Assembly (NCBI GenBank): GCA_964019415.1
Contig: OZ025878.1
Location: 5,955,512-6,019,511 of the forward strand
Direction: 5' to 3'
From: Ianthella basta
Lineage: Eukaryota > Porifera > Demospongiae > Verongiida > Ianthellidae
Length of the DNA stretch: 64,000 nt
Shown one piece after another: positions 1-13,459 of the stretch. The position numbers and the translations under genes are program-made. The notes under the pieces are model-generated. The model was not told the origin of the DNA, searched no databases, and worked only from the letters and a program-made list of their open reading frames with translations. The first letter of the stretch is position 1. Every line of letters starts with the position of its first letter.

Positions 1-491
1 CTATAACCATAGAGATGGTCAGCATTCTGTAGAGTTGAAGACTGAGCCCAAACTATTACATTACTGTTATTCTGGTGATAAATCAATGACATGGACATTT
101 GTATAAATTGTCAACAAAATGGAGTCAATGATTGTGTAAACAAGGAGTCATAGAGCTACTCACATCTCATCATTATACTATTGTATATGTACAAGCTTGT
201 ATGAGAGCTCCTTATTTCATTCACAACAAAGCCTTCCATTAATGCTATGTATCTATGCATGTGCTGCTGCCCTACACTCAGAATTGGAAGATATTATTAT
301 GACACCACTTGAGGTTCATGTTTTAGATATTTAAATAATTTGACGTACTGGTTAGCAGGAAGCAATTAGCATAACTTATGTCATACTTCCTCCTTGCTGG
401 CAATTTAAACAGTATTCTTGCTGCAACAGTGCGCACTTTCAAATTCTGTAGAGCTAACATCTATCTGCTTTGTACACAAAGGAGAAATTTG
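1..491 (+). promoter_or_regulatory. 5' flank of gene 1, duplicated upstream of the broken copy at 13.5 kb
   Basis: No coding exon was recognised here. The stretch up to about 460 is clearly homologous to 13460-13855; both hold the same run around 'aaacaaggagtcatagag' and the same sequence before the gene 1 signal exon. It is therefore the ancestral 5' flank or 5' UTR of the receptor unit. An in-frame ATG lies at 378, but the conserved signal peptide starts at 492, so 378-491 is treated as leader. No clear TATA box was seen. Confidence 0.55.
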
Positions 492-3400
492 ATGCTGTCT
501 CAGAGAGCTCTCATCCTGGTCATGTTAGCTCTGGCCACCTGCAGTGGAGTTGTGCAAGGTCAGAGTGGCAGAACACATTTTATTGCTGACCATAAGTATA
601 GTCAGAATTAGTGTGTGTGGCACATTATGTGTATGGTGTTTTAAGTATTCATTACGTTCCCACCCTAAACTGCCAGTTACAGCCATTATTAATAATAATT
701 AGTGAATCCTTCTTGCATACTTTTGCTTTCTTCTGCACAATCAGGTGTCAATCATGAGGGCAACGAATTCCTGGTTGCATTTGGACCCAACCAGGGAAAT
801 TCTCTAGACCCGTCATTGTTGGTGACTACAGATGAAGAAGAAACAGTCTCATTTTGGGTTGCTTACAATGAAATTGCAGAAACAATGGCAACAGGAGTCG
901 TCAATAACACTTATACTGTGCAAATAGGAAATTTGACAAGAGTAACAATCCCAAGAGACCTTGAAATCTCTGGAAACTTCCGTAATAACCTGTTTAAAAC
1001 AATCATCATCAAAGCATCTGATGACAAGTTGCTGACAGTTGTGGGAGTCAATGAAGAGTCTGCTTCCACTGATGCATTCCTTGCTCTGCCCAAGATTGTG
1101 ACCAAGACTGGAACATATGAATACTTTGTTATGTCTGCTGAATCAAGTAGCCTCTCAGGATCGACTGGTGCACAATCTTTCTTTGCCATCATCACCAATG
1201 AAGATGACACAACCATCACAATCAATCCCAAAGCAGTGGTCCGTGTTCCTTTTGCTCCAAGCAGATTTTTCCCTGGTCGTGAAACAACTGCTACTATTCC
1301 TAACAAAGGTACCATTATTGCAGGTGTAAATCGTACAGATTTCACTGGCACTCGAATCACCTCCAACAAGCCACTCACGCTCACTAGTGGCCATGGATGT
1401 ACACACCTTCCTACCAATTTACCAAACTGTGACCACATGGTGGAGTACCTTCCACCAACAGAGGCCTGGGGAATGAAGTTTTTCCTTGTGCCACTCAAGA
1501 CTCGCAGTGCAGATGGGTACCGCATCATGACTAGTAAAGATAGTACTCGGTGCCAAGTAATGTGCAATGATAAGGCAGGCAATCCCTCCCATTCAGAAGA
1601 GATTGTGTTGCAGAATGCAGGAGACTTCAGACAGTTCATATACAGTAATGATCGCTTTTGTTGTGTTGAGTGCAATCGGCCATGTTTGATGGTGCAGTAC
1701 AGCTTGAGTTCAGGCTATGACAACAACAATGAGTCTGATCCCTTCATGAGCATGATCCCTCCAGTGCAGCAGTATTCCAAGGACTATGAAACCATCTTCT
1801 TTGAGAACCAGATAGTAGACACTAAAAGCACACCAGTGCAGTTTGATGTTCAGATGAATTTGGTTGTCCCAGTGGAGTGTAGCCCTACTGGTTTACGATT
1901 TGATGGAAACTCACTTGTTGGTGTAACCTTTGCTGATATCAAGTGCAATGATAGCTCTGTTTGTGGCCGTGGAACTCAATTTGACCCAACTGAGGACACA
2001 GGAGTGCACACATTGACACATATTGACCCTAATTGCAAGTTCATGTTCACCATTTATGGCTGGGACAGAGAGAACTCCTACGGCTATGTCGCTGGAATGG
2101 AAGTGAACCAAATTGCTGGTAGGTAATGGAAGTTGTATGCATTAGAAGGCAGTCATCTTTCTAATGCTGCTTCATTGTACATAATACTATTATGTCAAGC
2201 TGTCATGAAACATTGGATTCCTCTTTTTCATTCTTTATGGGCGCTTTCAACATGTTTCATAGATGTATGTACATTGAATTTCCTATTTAAATGGGACATA
2301 ACTATATCTCCTCTCCATCTAGCTGAATCTGTCCCTTTAGCAACCACCTTCAGTCTGAAGGAGTCCAACCTAACTGTGACACAGGTATCAGGTGTAGTGC
2401 AGTTCACTGCTACCAGATCTGGACCAACGGGGGGGACTACTTGCTGTGGTATAGCCATGACAGCACAGAGTAAGGCTCTCCTGTATGCTCATGGATTCAT
2501 GTACATTCTGATCCAAATAGCTCACCCCACACCGTGCACCAGTTTAACATGTAGATTGGACTGCTTCCAGTTCCCTCTAATCAGACATGCTTCCCCTGAA
2601 ATTGTATGTACATGAAAGAGTATAAAATGGAATCTTAGCATGCGGAGCAATATTTACTGTATATAGTGTGGTACTTGGAGGTCATGCTTAGGCACAAAAT
2701 GCGAGACACAAAATGAAAACAAGCAAGGACTCTTCATTTCCTTTGTCCTTCTATCATCATACATGTTGATTGCTTTGCACATTCTGCTCAATGCTAACTT
2801 ATGGAGCTCCACGTTATTTGTATGCAGCTCCAAATTTGCTTAGCTGCTAATGACAGCTAGGCATGCAGGCTATTTGCAGCATCATGATTGTTGGGCTGAC
2901 TGGTGTTAGTATTAAGGTATACATTAGTATAATTATGATGGCTAACAACACAATTATAAGCTTCTTTGTAATGCCTGTGCATCACATGTGCATGTGAAAA
3001 ATTGCATTTCCTCCTGTAACATAATTTTATAATCATGTCACTTATGTCCCAATTGTCTCATTGTTAAGTGTTTATCTACACTATATCTAGCGGACAAAGT
3101 GTAATATTGCATAATGTTATTAGTCTGTATGTGCTGTCACTTTCACTGGCTGCTTTTCACACTTCTGCACTTCTGCATTCTTGTACATGTGTTCTGTGCA
3201 CATATGTAGTAGCCCCAACAAGCAGTGCTAAATCTTCCATAAATGGTGGTACAGTGTCAGCAAGCTCTGGTGTCTCCTCCGCAAGCAATAGTGCATCATC
3301 ACTTGCTATAGAGCATAGTATGTCCAGATCTCCCCCCACAAGTGGTGTCTCCTCAACAGGTATTGAAGCATCTCCAACTCACAATAGCAGTTCTCAGCCT

Positions 3401-6400
3401 AGTGAAGGTAAATACATCAAAACGTATACATCACACACATACTTACCATGTGAGTAAATACCTTATTATTATTATGTACAATTCTGTATGTGACTTAATT
3501 CAGCTTTGTTTTGTCCTCACTGAATACAGTAACCTTGGGAACGGGGCTTATATCCGCCATAGTCGGTGCAGCCATTGTGGTATTCCTCCTGGGATGTGTG
3601 GTAGTAACTACACTTGCAGCTGTCATCTACAGGTATGTAAGGCTGACAAGGAATGAGCATTTTGCATATGTAGGATAGTTGCATAATCTAACAGCACATA
3701 GCTGTTGCAGTGTATACCCCAGCATGAAGTAATAGTACAAGAGCAATGTTGAAAGGACTATTGCATCATTGCTGTGGGATGGTACATGAAGGTCAGGTCT
3801 TTATTGCTATGGGCTTGGCTGTGGAGTAGAAAATGGTATCTGATACTGCAAAATGCATGGAAAATGACTTTAAGAGGCCACTAATATAATGGCAATTCAC
3901 AGGCCTATGTGAAGAACTGACCAATTAGGATCAAACACCTCCGTGTATTATTTGGTTTTACTACAGAATGTATATATTGCTATTCTTAATAGTACATGTA
4001 TCATCTCTGTAGAAAACATCACTCAGGGAAGACATTCAGCCCTGTAGAATTGCATGAAGAAGAATTGCACGACCCCCTGGGTTCCAAAAACCAAGTGATG
4101 GAGTTGGTAGATGGCAGTGCTAATGAAAGTGAGGCCCATGGACCAAATCTCCACAGTCACCACAGCAAGGAGTCAAGTTGGTTCATGTAGCATCATATGC
4201 ATTAAAATAATATGGACTTGTGATCCTAACAAGTAAACTATTTCATCTTTATTTCTAGAATTTGAGGAAAGTCATTCCACTAATGAAGCAGTAGCAGAAA
4301 TATCTGTTGTAGCTGAGGTTGACTCCACACATTTCAATGAAGCAGTGTGTACAGAGCAACAGCCAACCAGTGAAGAAGTAGAGCTATCAATGGGATTAAC
4401 ATTTAATGTACAAGACAAGACCCCAATAATGGCGGGGGCTACTAAAGTACCAATGCCACCAAATGCAGGTATGTCAGTGTTGCGTTATATGCACAATAGT
4501 ACGTAAAGTCTGTAAAGGGTATGCATTTTACCAATTGCAGCAAATAGCAATGCCTACGAATGCATGGTCGACCTCTCACAAAAATTTATATTGTACATAT
4601 GTACAGTGTATGTTGCAATGTTATGTATACCACAGTGAATCTTGGAGAAAAGACCACAGCTTTACGCCCAAATCAATTTGTTGCACAAGTCAAGGAAATG
4701 CATAAAATGGATGAAGGGTTTAAAGAGGAGTTTAAGGTTAGTAATACTCAAATGCACTATTAGCATGGCATATTGTATTACCCTGTGTGCATGCTTAAAC
4801 ACAGATATGCATTGCAAACGTGAATTTAATAATACGATAATAACGATAATTATATAGCATGCATTTATTCCACATCCAATACAGTTATTTTGTCATATAA
4901 TATACACTGTACATTTATACAGCATGTATAATAGATGATACGTAGCTGCCAATATTTCACTGTGTGCCATTATATCCTTTCTTGTATATGCACATTTGCA
5001 GAAAATTGTCGATGATCCAAGCAGGACACATGACATTGCTGTAGCCAACAGTTCCAAGAACAGATTCCGCAATATACACACATGTAAGTATTTCTCAGCC
5101 AGCATGTAAGTATAATATTGTGCTTGTGCGTATATTGTGTGTGCTGACTCCACTTTCATTCAGTTGACCACTCCCGAGTGATCTTGTCAGTGCTTGATGA
5201 AAGTGGGAGTGACTACATCAATGCATCATACATCCATGTAAGTGTTCATTTGAGAGGCAGTGTTTATAAAGGCGGTTCATAAAGGCTCTGTTGATGTGCA
5301 TATGAATTATTTACATGTAGGGTGAACATGGAGATGCGTATATTGCAGCACAAGGTGCAGATAAATTGTATTTCTGTATATTGTGTATTCAATGCAACAT
5401 TATGTATTAAACAACAGAATCCTGTACAATGTGTAGGTCCAACAGCTGAAACTGTCACTGATTTCTGGCAGATGATTTCGGACATTAGACCAGCTGTGAT
5501 TGTCATGCTCACCAAAGTAATTGAGAATGAAAAAGTGAGATTAACGAGAAATGCACAATAAATGGTGCAGGCAACAATTGCAATCATCTGAAACTACTTT
5601 AGAAACAACACTATACTAGTTTCTATTCCATCATTCACATTGCAGCATAAATGTGAGCAGTACTGGAATGATCAACTGGAGAAGCCTTATGATGCTGGCA
5701 ATGGGTTCGCTGTGGTCACCACACAATACAAGCATTTTGCAGACCATGCTGTCAGGGACTTTACTCTCAAGAGTGTGAGTCTGTTCAGCTCTGTAAAATG
5801 TCATACACTTAAGATGGCCCTTGGCATGTCAGCCACAGACAATGCATTACCTTTATTGGAAAATGGCCCTCAGCACTTCAACCTGTGTGTTCTCTTCCAT
5901 ATAGTCATCTGCTGGACCCTTGTATCTACAGCAGTTCCACTACACTGGTTGGCCAGACCACGGAGTGCCTCTTCAGCTGTCCTCACTTGTGAAGTTTATC
6001 CAACATGTCAGGAAGGCAATTGAGGGCACAGAAGCACCCATAGTAGTGCACTGCAGGTGAGGGTGTGTGCAAAGTGAGATCTACTTAGGGAGGAGCAAGC
6101 TAATAACTATACACTCTGTCCTCGGACCAGAGGTAGTAATACAATGAATATTTCACATATTGGCCAGATGTGTACTGAATTTTGCTCACCATTAGTTTTA
6201 ATTATTGTGGTGGATTGCACGACCAGGCAGTTGATGATTACGGGTATATTCGTGTTATACTTCTCAGTGCTGGTGTGGGTCGTACTGGCACTTTCATCGC
6301 TATTGATGCAATGATGGAAAGGCTGAAAAGCAGAGGTGATGTTAATGTCTTTGAGTTTGTGACTGAAATGAGGACTAGGAGGATGAAAATGGTGCAGACC

Positions 6401-8896
6401 TTGGTAGGTTGACACCTGTTGAGTAGGATTATTGCAGCACTGCCCAGTCATATGTAAGCTACATGGACTATATACCTTATCGTATATTTCAGGAACAGTA
6501 TGTGTTCATCCATGATGCCCTCTGTGACTACATCACTTGTGGAGACACAAGTGTGCCTGCCCATGAGCTGAAGGCTGTCATTGCCACATTCACGAGTGTC
6601 GATGAAGATACCAAGTGCACTGGCTTTCAAAAACAGTTTGCTGTGAGCACATGCAATGCAACTGTTGAAGGTATAGTAGGTACTGTATAGTAATACAATT
6701 CAGAATTTATTGCAGATGTTGGAGAAACAGAGTAAGTCTCCATCTTCTGAAGATGGTGCTTTTGCCAGGAATGCCGAGGTAGCCATAAGAAACAGATACA
6801 AGGACAAATTCCCATGTGAGTTGGGAAAGACAATCTGTCTTCTGTAATGTTTGGTATGTATTATATCAGTAATGATAGTGCCTACCAATTTACTTCTGCT
6901 CTAACTAACTTCACCAACACACAACAGATTCCACCAACTTCCTGCATATACCATTCAGCTCTGAAAGCAATGGAACAGACTACATCAACGCAACTTTTGT
7001 CAATGTAAGGAATTATAATATTGAAGTTTGGCCAATTGCAAGCATGACATCAAAGATGATTTCATATTATTAAGTGTCATGAGAATGGTATGTGTATGTC
7101 ACGAGCAAATGAGGCTTTCTTGACTGACCAGGCACAAGAAAGGCCTCTCCTAAGAATATGTACCTGCTGGTACAGCAGAGCTGGAAGGAATTTTGACATA
7201 TTTAATTATGAACAGATGCCTCGGTCTTCTTTGGGTGAATGAAAGAACTTACTTCATTTCTTTCATTCTGATGAATACCAAAGCAACTGGTTGAAGCATA
7301 AGCTAGGAGTTCCAACACCTCTCATTCCACCTGGCATTTGGAGAAGTATATACTCTTTCACATGTTAACATACTCCAGTAAAACTTTACATTTTATCCTT
7401 TATTTACGCATGAGTAATGGTGCTATTCATCTCTTTTTGAAGAGCTACTCCAGCAAGCGTGCCTTCATAGCTGCACAGTCTCCAATGGCACTCACAAGGA
7501 ATGACATTTGGGAACTGATCTGGCAATTCAGGACATCTACAATTGTGCTCCTTTGTGACTTTAAAGAGGACAAACAGGTATGTAAGATTAATAATGCTTA
7601 GTATTGCTATGTTTCCATACTATAATATTATACCACTTTATCGCTACTCATGCCTTTGCAAATTGTGTTTTGTCAGGAAACATGCAACCAGTTCTGGCCA
7701 GATGAGAAGACTGGAACGGTTGACTACAAGCTTGTCAAAGTAAACTATAGGGACACTCTTTCAATGAAAGACTGTGACAAAGTTCTTTTAGAAGTCTTCA
7801 GTTGTTCAAAGGTATGGTACTATTAGGCTAGTCTCTAAAGTCTGCCAGGTCAAGAAACAGATATTATGGTAATGTAATCAAAGGTATGATTATGTTCATA
7901 CCATGTGATAGCTGTTCTTCCAATGTACACATGTATGCAGCTTACCAGTCAGCCAATGGAGGTGGTACTTTACCACTTCAAAGGGTGGACCACAACCAGC
8001 CCACCTCCTGCTTCCTCTTTGCTGACTGTGATGGGAGAAGTAGCAGACATCCAGAAAGAGAATGACAGACCTGTTCTGGTCATGTGCGAGTGAGTAGATG
8101 CATATATACATAGACCCTTTACTAAGAGTGTCAAACAGGGGCGAGTAGGCATTTGAAATAGTATTTAAAGTTGAATTGATGGGATTTTGGAGACAATTAT
8201 AATACTCACGACTATACAGCAGGGTAAGGTGTATGTGCATGTGTATCACTGTCTACACGAAGTCTGCACAGGTCACAGTTATAGGTACAATGTGGAAAAT
8301 AGGCATACCTAGCTACTTGTAAGAGAATGCAAGCATTCTGCAGTCCATGCATATGTGCACACCATAACAAGTTCAAGCTGTGTAGAATTATACATGCATG
8401 ACTGTATATTCCATTACCCCTCTAGTGATGGAATGTCTCGCAGTGGTGTTTTCATTACTTGCATGTCTGAAATTGAGAGAGTCAAAGTTGAAGGAGGAGT
8501 GGACATCTTCCAGACAGTCAAAGCAGCAAGAGTACAGAGACCACACATGGTCAACACCAGTGTGAGTTAGACTGTAAACGTGGCAACATTTCAAGAACAC
8601 AAGTAGTATAGTATTCTGTGTGAATGAGCATGCATAATTATAAAGCCTTGCTTTGTATATATAAGGGATCACAGCCATGCATGCAATTTGTTGGGTATAT
8701 GCGTTTTGAAGCTAAATGATTGAACACACAAAATTGGAACTGGTCAAGATGCCTATTGTATATGTCATGCTTTCACTGCATTATTGTGCCTGTGTGTTCT
8801 CTTGCTTCTGTTCAGGATCAATACAAGATGTGCTTTGAGATCCTCCAGTCCTATTTGGACTTATTTGATACTTATGCCAACTTCAAGGCTGTTTGA
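492..8896 (+). CDS. Gene 1: receptor protein tyrosine phosphatase with IgGFc-binding-type ectodomain
   Basis: Predicted type I membrane tyrosine phosphatase of 1337 residues. Exons: 492-558, 745-2118, 2323-2469, 3210-3407, 3530-3632, 4013-4176, 4259-4468, 4636-4736, 5002-5083, 5164-5237, 5321-5354, 5437-5516, 5646-5774, 5905-6056, 6268-6403, 6493-6642, 6716-6815, 6928-7004, 7443-7577, 7677-7811, 7941-8089, 8426-8561, 8816-8896; all join in phase. Order: 22-residue signal peptide, IgGFc-binding-type domain, half a Calx-beta domain (2323-2469), Ser/Thr-rich stalk, membrane helix (exon at 3530), juxtamembrane region, two PTP domains. D1 has [34 protein letters not shown] (5950-5970) and [10 protein letters not shown] across the 6056/6268 junction, so it should be active. 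D2 has lost WPD and reads MCDDGMSRSG. The start at 492 is chosen because genes 2 and 3 begin the same way. The extracellular ligand is unknown. Minor splice sites could differ. Confidence 0.9.
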
Positions 8897-9023
8897 GTGT
8901 GTGACTTCATGAACTATTTCATTTGAGTGCTAAAATATTATTATGAAATAGGAGAATTAGCCTGTGTAACCTCCTGAAAAAATTCATTTATTAATTTAAT
9001 TCAAACCAGAAACACTTAATAAT

Positions 9024-9029
9024 AATAAA
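9024..9029 (+). terminator. Candidate polyadenylation signal of gene 1
   Basis: An exact AATAAA lies about 130 bases after the gene 1 stop codon, in AT-rich sequence. Position and sequence fit a poly(A) signal; no transcript evidence is available. Confidence 0.45.
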
Positions 9030-9121
9030 TGATTGAAACAAACTAAAATCCTAACAATAATCATACAGGCTAGCAATTAATAACTGGTGCACTAGGGTGC
9101 ACCTACATGCAGAAATGAGTG

Positions 9122-9606
9122 TCATTGAAAATAGATTAAATCAAAATTGTCTGGGGAGGAAGTGCCGAGCACTGCCGCCGCATTCCCCCGCTGTACAGCC
9201 ACTGAAATTCTCTGCAGCAGGTATTGGTGGGCCTGGGGCTCGCCTGACTCATCTTTGATGCGCCGGCCAAGCTCACGAAAGAACATCTGCGCCTCCGAAC
9301 CGAAAACACCGGAGGTTTCCACCGCCAGTGGGACGAAATGGTGGGTGGTGGCCAGCTCCACATATTTAGCCCTCTTCCTTGCTTCCGCCTGATCAGCCAC
9401 TGTCCCTGCTCCCCGGGCAGCCAGGTCGAGGTGGGATGGGGCAAAGGTATCTGGACAAGTGGCGTCCCAAACCAGGATTCTCCCACTCCTCCAGGGCAAG
9501 ACCGTAGCCCCGTCAGGCCTCTTGCCGTCTGATCTGGAAATACCCGCAGGTTCCAGGTGTGCTGTGATCTTGGCAGACCCCAGTGATCTCTTGACTAGGT
9601 CATTGA
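9122..9606 (-). mobile_element. 5'-truncated non-LTR retrotransposon tail with R2-like restriction-type endonuclease
   Basis: On the minus strand a frame stays open from about 9606 to a stop at 9122 and encodes roughly 160 residues. It contains RPDGATVLPW, then GRILVWDATCPDTFAPSH, then VETSGVFGSEAQMFFRELG and a QRGNAAAVLGT end. The RPD...VWD spacing matches the PD-(D/E)XK-type endonuclease at the C-terminus of R2-like retrotransposons; the rest matches conserved tails of such elements as I remember them. There is no reverse transcriptase and no start codon, so this is a 5'-truncated dead copy. Its GC content is clearly higher than its surroundings. It lies downstream of gene 1 in opposite orientation. 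Confidence 0.7.
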
Positions 9607-10359
9607 AACATAAGGTACTAGGTACTAGGTAAGGTACTATACTAGGTTATGAAATTATGAAATTGATATAATCATTTCAATGAATTGTGTGCTTATCAGC
9701 ATGGTACTGCTTAGATTGTTTAACTTCATCCTTCAAAATGTTATTCACTGTCACTGCAGTCTTTGCAATGACAATACATAATCAGCATTGTCAGTAATCA
9801 GCATAGTGTAAAATAACATTGCAACATACAAACGTAGTTAGCAATCACATGCACTAGGATATAATAGCCTGACTTGAGGAGTATTGTAACAAGTGATGTG
9901 ATGTTCCATTCAATTGTCGCAATATTTTAATAATTCTTACAGTGTATATGACTCAGGATAATAATTGAAAATTTTGTTGTGTAAAATTTTCATGGCTGTC
10001 TCCATTCATGAAAGTTTGCACAAGAAAATTTATGTGCAAAGAATATGATAGCAACAAATATAATATACGCCTAATATAACATGAACGTGTTGTTATGATG
10101 TTGCTTGCATGACTATCTGTATGCAGTTGCATCCTGTTTTGTTAAGTGTTTTGTATGATTGGGGTTGGCATGATGGTCACGTTTAGAACTTTCTGTAATG
10201 TACTTATATGGTGTGCATCACGTGTATTAGTGGAGTTCTATAGTTTAAGCTTTTTGGAGATTGTTGTTTCACTTGAGTGTTTTTACCATTGAATTGGCTT
10301 GTTCATTCTTCAGTACCCTGATCGGGTTGACGTGAACCAACACCAGCGAACAAGACAGT
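9607..10359. other. Intergenic, no gene seen
   Basis: AT-rich sequence without coding signal. A short direct repeat of 'ggtacta' units lies at about 9613-9648, beside the retrotransposon tail. Nothing else recognised. Confidence 0.5.
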
Positions 10360-10573
10360 GATCTTCTCTAAACCGTTAAAATCTCATAGTAGAGCTGTCC
10401 ACATTGGAGTCATTTGCAGCTGTTTCTTGCACAAATGTACACAGTGCAATACTAAACAAGTGCAATTTTTTCAAAATTTGTGCAAATTTGCATTTGTTGT
10501 GGCAGAAACAACTGCAAAATGACCCCAATGTTTGCACAGCTGTTACATAAATTTTAACGGTTTATAGAAGATC
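10360..10573. repeat. MITE-like inverted repeat
   Basis: The two ~70-bp arms (about 10360-10427 and 10504-10573) are imperfect inverted copies. The outer ends read gatcttctctaaaccgttaa and the reverse complement of acggtttatagaagatc; the inner parts pair around 'cattggagtcatttgcagct'. A single-stranded copy would form a long hairpin with a ~75-base loop. There is no coding capacity, so it is probably a non-autonomous DNA element. Confidence 0.6.
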
Positions 10574-10670
10574 GTGACATAGTAATCTTGACTTGTTTAT
10601 GCACACTTGAGACTGGTACTGCTGACCACATATTGGGCTTCCCAAAGCCAAACATGAGGTACTAGTTGCT

Positions 10671-10829
<159 letters not shown>

Positions 10830-10928
10830 CTCAGCAGTGAACCCTAGGAATATCAGTAGGATTGTGTGAGCTAGGGCCACCTGTCTCACCTGTCCCCCCT
10901 GGTAGTGTGTGTGCATGTGTGCGCATGG

Positions 10929-11105
<177 letters not shown>

Positions 11106-11583
11106 TTAGACATGCTTTCACTGGGCAACTGGTTGGTCTGGAGAAATTCTTGCAAACCCAACAGTCTATTGTATTGTGATGTATCTTTCAGGCCATCAGC
11201 ATTGCTGTATCCCCAACTTTCTGAACTACTGAGCATTCATAGAGTGATTGCTAGCAATTAGTTTGAGTTCAGGGGTGCCCCAGCGCCCCATGAGTTCTTA
11301 ACCTGAAACACTTGTTCTGCATATCACAGTACATAATTATATTCAAGTGTTCACGATATGCGCTTTGTCTTAGTGGAACTCATGATCAGTGTGCACTGTG
11401 TACATGTTGGGGCAATCAGATTCTTGCCTGCTATAATAATTATGGTTGGTTGTTTACACACAGAATGGACCGCTCCCTCCTGTCTGGCTTTGAAAACATG
11501 CTAGCGGAATAGCTAGAATGCTGCAGTGTGCTTAGCTTTTGTTTTGCCTGTTTGCTTTAGTTGTGCATGTGAAACGAGTACCG

Positions 11584-11835
11584 TATGCATGTGGTATGTG
11601 TGCGACATGCATGTGATATGCAAGTGGAATGCATGTATAATGCATGGGGTACAATGCAACATGCAGTAACCATATGACAAAAACATGCATTTAACATGAC
11701 ACTAGTTTCACATGCATGTAACATGCATATAAAACATCCCAAATCCCTGCATGACATTGTAGAAAGCCATATGAACATGCATGCTGCATGATGCATGTTA
11801 TTGCTTGGTCTGTGCATGTTACATGCGAAACATTT
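11584..11835. repeat. Degenerate ATGCATG-rich repeat cluster
   Basis: About 250 bases hold a dense series of palindromic ATGCAT/GCATGC words with variable spacers ('acatgcatgtgatatgc' type). There is no fixed period, so it is an eroded minisatellite or a cluster of palindromic sites rather than a simple tandem repeat. Confidence 0.7.
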
Positions 11836-13459
11836 CGAGTAGGGTAGGAAGCCCCAGCTAAATTGCTGTCTTTCAGGTGATAGAACGCAATACAGTAATG
11901 GTGATTGGTAGCATTGTGCACTATCATACACTGGCAAATTGTAGAGATGATCACTCTGGTTGACAGCCTTCCTCTAGATTTCTGGTATTCTTGATCTACA
12001 GGAAGGTATTATAGAACATTGGATTATTGGACCAGTAGTGGCACACGCATATCTGAATCAGATACCATATTTGCTTGAATAGATGCCACACCCGTTTAGT
12101 GGTTACCCATTTTTAAGCTGAGGTTATTGACTAGGCTTTGCAGCATAGTAACAGAGGGGCTGCCCAGATGCATGGAATTGAGTGCAAATGCTGCTAGATG
12201 ATATACCAGGGTGTGAGTGAATACTGATACATGATAATACTGTAGCTATAATTATAGCTCACATGTATTTTGACTGTTTCTAATGCTGGTCGTGTCTCCG
12301 CACCAGACATGGCAAGTACGGCACGGTGCTGTATGCGTATTAGTAAGCACACCACGTATATCCATTATGCAAAACAAGCACTACACATGGTAACTCACTT
12401 GACCTGATAGCTAAACATATCCTAAAAGATGTTGATTTAGTCATTACTGGTCTGTATTTATCACGCAAAACTGAATATCTCTGACATCAGACCTACCCCA
12501 ACGAATTGTGCTTGCCCAGCTATATAGTTGCATGCACACATGTCTTTCTTTCATGCTAATAAGACAAAGCATAGGAAGTAGTCAGATAGCACAACCCAGC
12601 TATGCATGGAATCATCATGTGCAATATGTGAGTGCTTATAATAGCAGTTGACGTCATGATTATTTTGGGTGTTCACCTGTTCTAGTTAGGTCTCAGGCAC
12701 AACTGAAACAATGGACAAACCATTGTGTACAAGGATTGGTAACAGCACATTATCAGCATGTGCGACCTGCTTGTATTGAATATGGTACCCATTTGCATTT
12801 GCTAACCACAATAGGCCTTACCTAACCCCAAACATCTAAGTGGCTATAGTTAGGCAGCCAAGCAAAACTATAACAGACTGTAATGAAACATGTGTAGCTT
12901 TCAATGTGTCATTGTGCCTTTTTAGGACTCTGAGATGTCAGTAGTCAGTTTAGGATACATGTATCTGTAAATGACATCAACCTGCAGTTGGACATGTAAG
13001 ATTGCATAGGATGTAATCATTTCACATTCTTGTACTGCCATGTCGACGTCCAGGTAAAAGAACAGGAAACCAAAGCATGCTAAATGTGCATACCCTCATC
13101 CCCTGAACATGTTATACTCAGATGATATTATGGATATGAATGACTGTACAGTCAATCACACATGTATGCATCCAAAATAGCAATCGCCTATCAAGAAGGT
13201 AGAGCCACAGACCATATTTGTAGGATGACTAGCGGAGGGAAAGCAAACATATGGTTGCCCTCAAATAGGGCTACACCCCCAAGCCTCCTGTAACACCACT
13301 TGTGTAGATGGCTGGTTATGTAACATCCAGTGATTCACCCAACTTCAATCTACCCTAGCCTGTCCATGCTGTGGCTAGCTGCAATGAACTGCCTTTCCAA
13401 CATATCAAGGAGTTGGGACAGCTTTTGCTTGTTGGCCATTGCTAGTGATTGCAATGCAA
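11836..13459. other. Intergenic, no gene seen
   Basis: About 1.6 kb of AT-rich sequence with no exon-like frame, no similarity to the receptor unit and no long repeat that I could recognise. Confidence 0.5.

Noticed and set aside
378..491. Upstream in-frame ATG as start of gene 1
   Set aside because: The extra ~38 residues are not conserved in genes 2 and 3 and would bury the signal peptide.
911..1675. Long minus-strand frame opposite the gene 1 IgGFc exon (similar ones opposite genes 2-4)
   Set aside because: It is the antisense shadow of a well-supported exon, recurs in each paralogue, and shows no domain or splice logic of its own.
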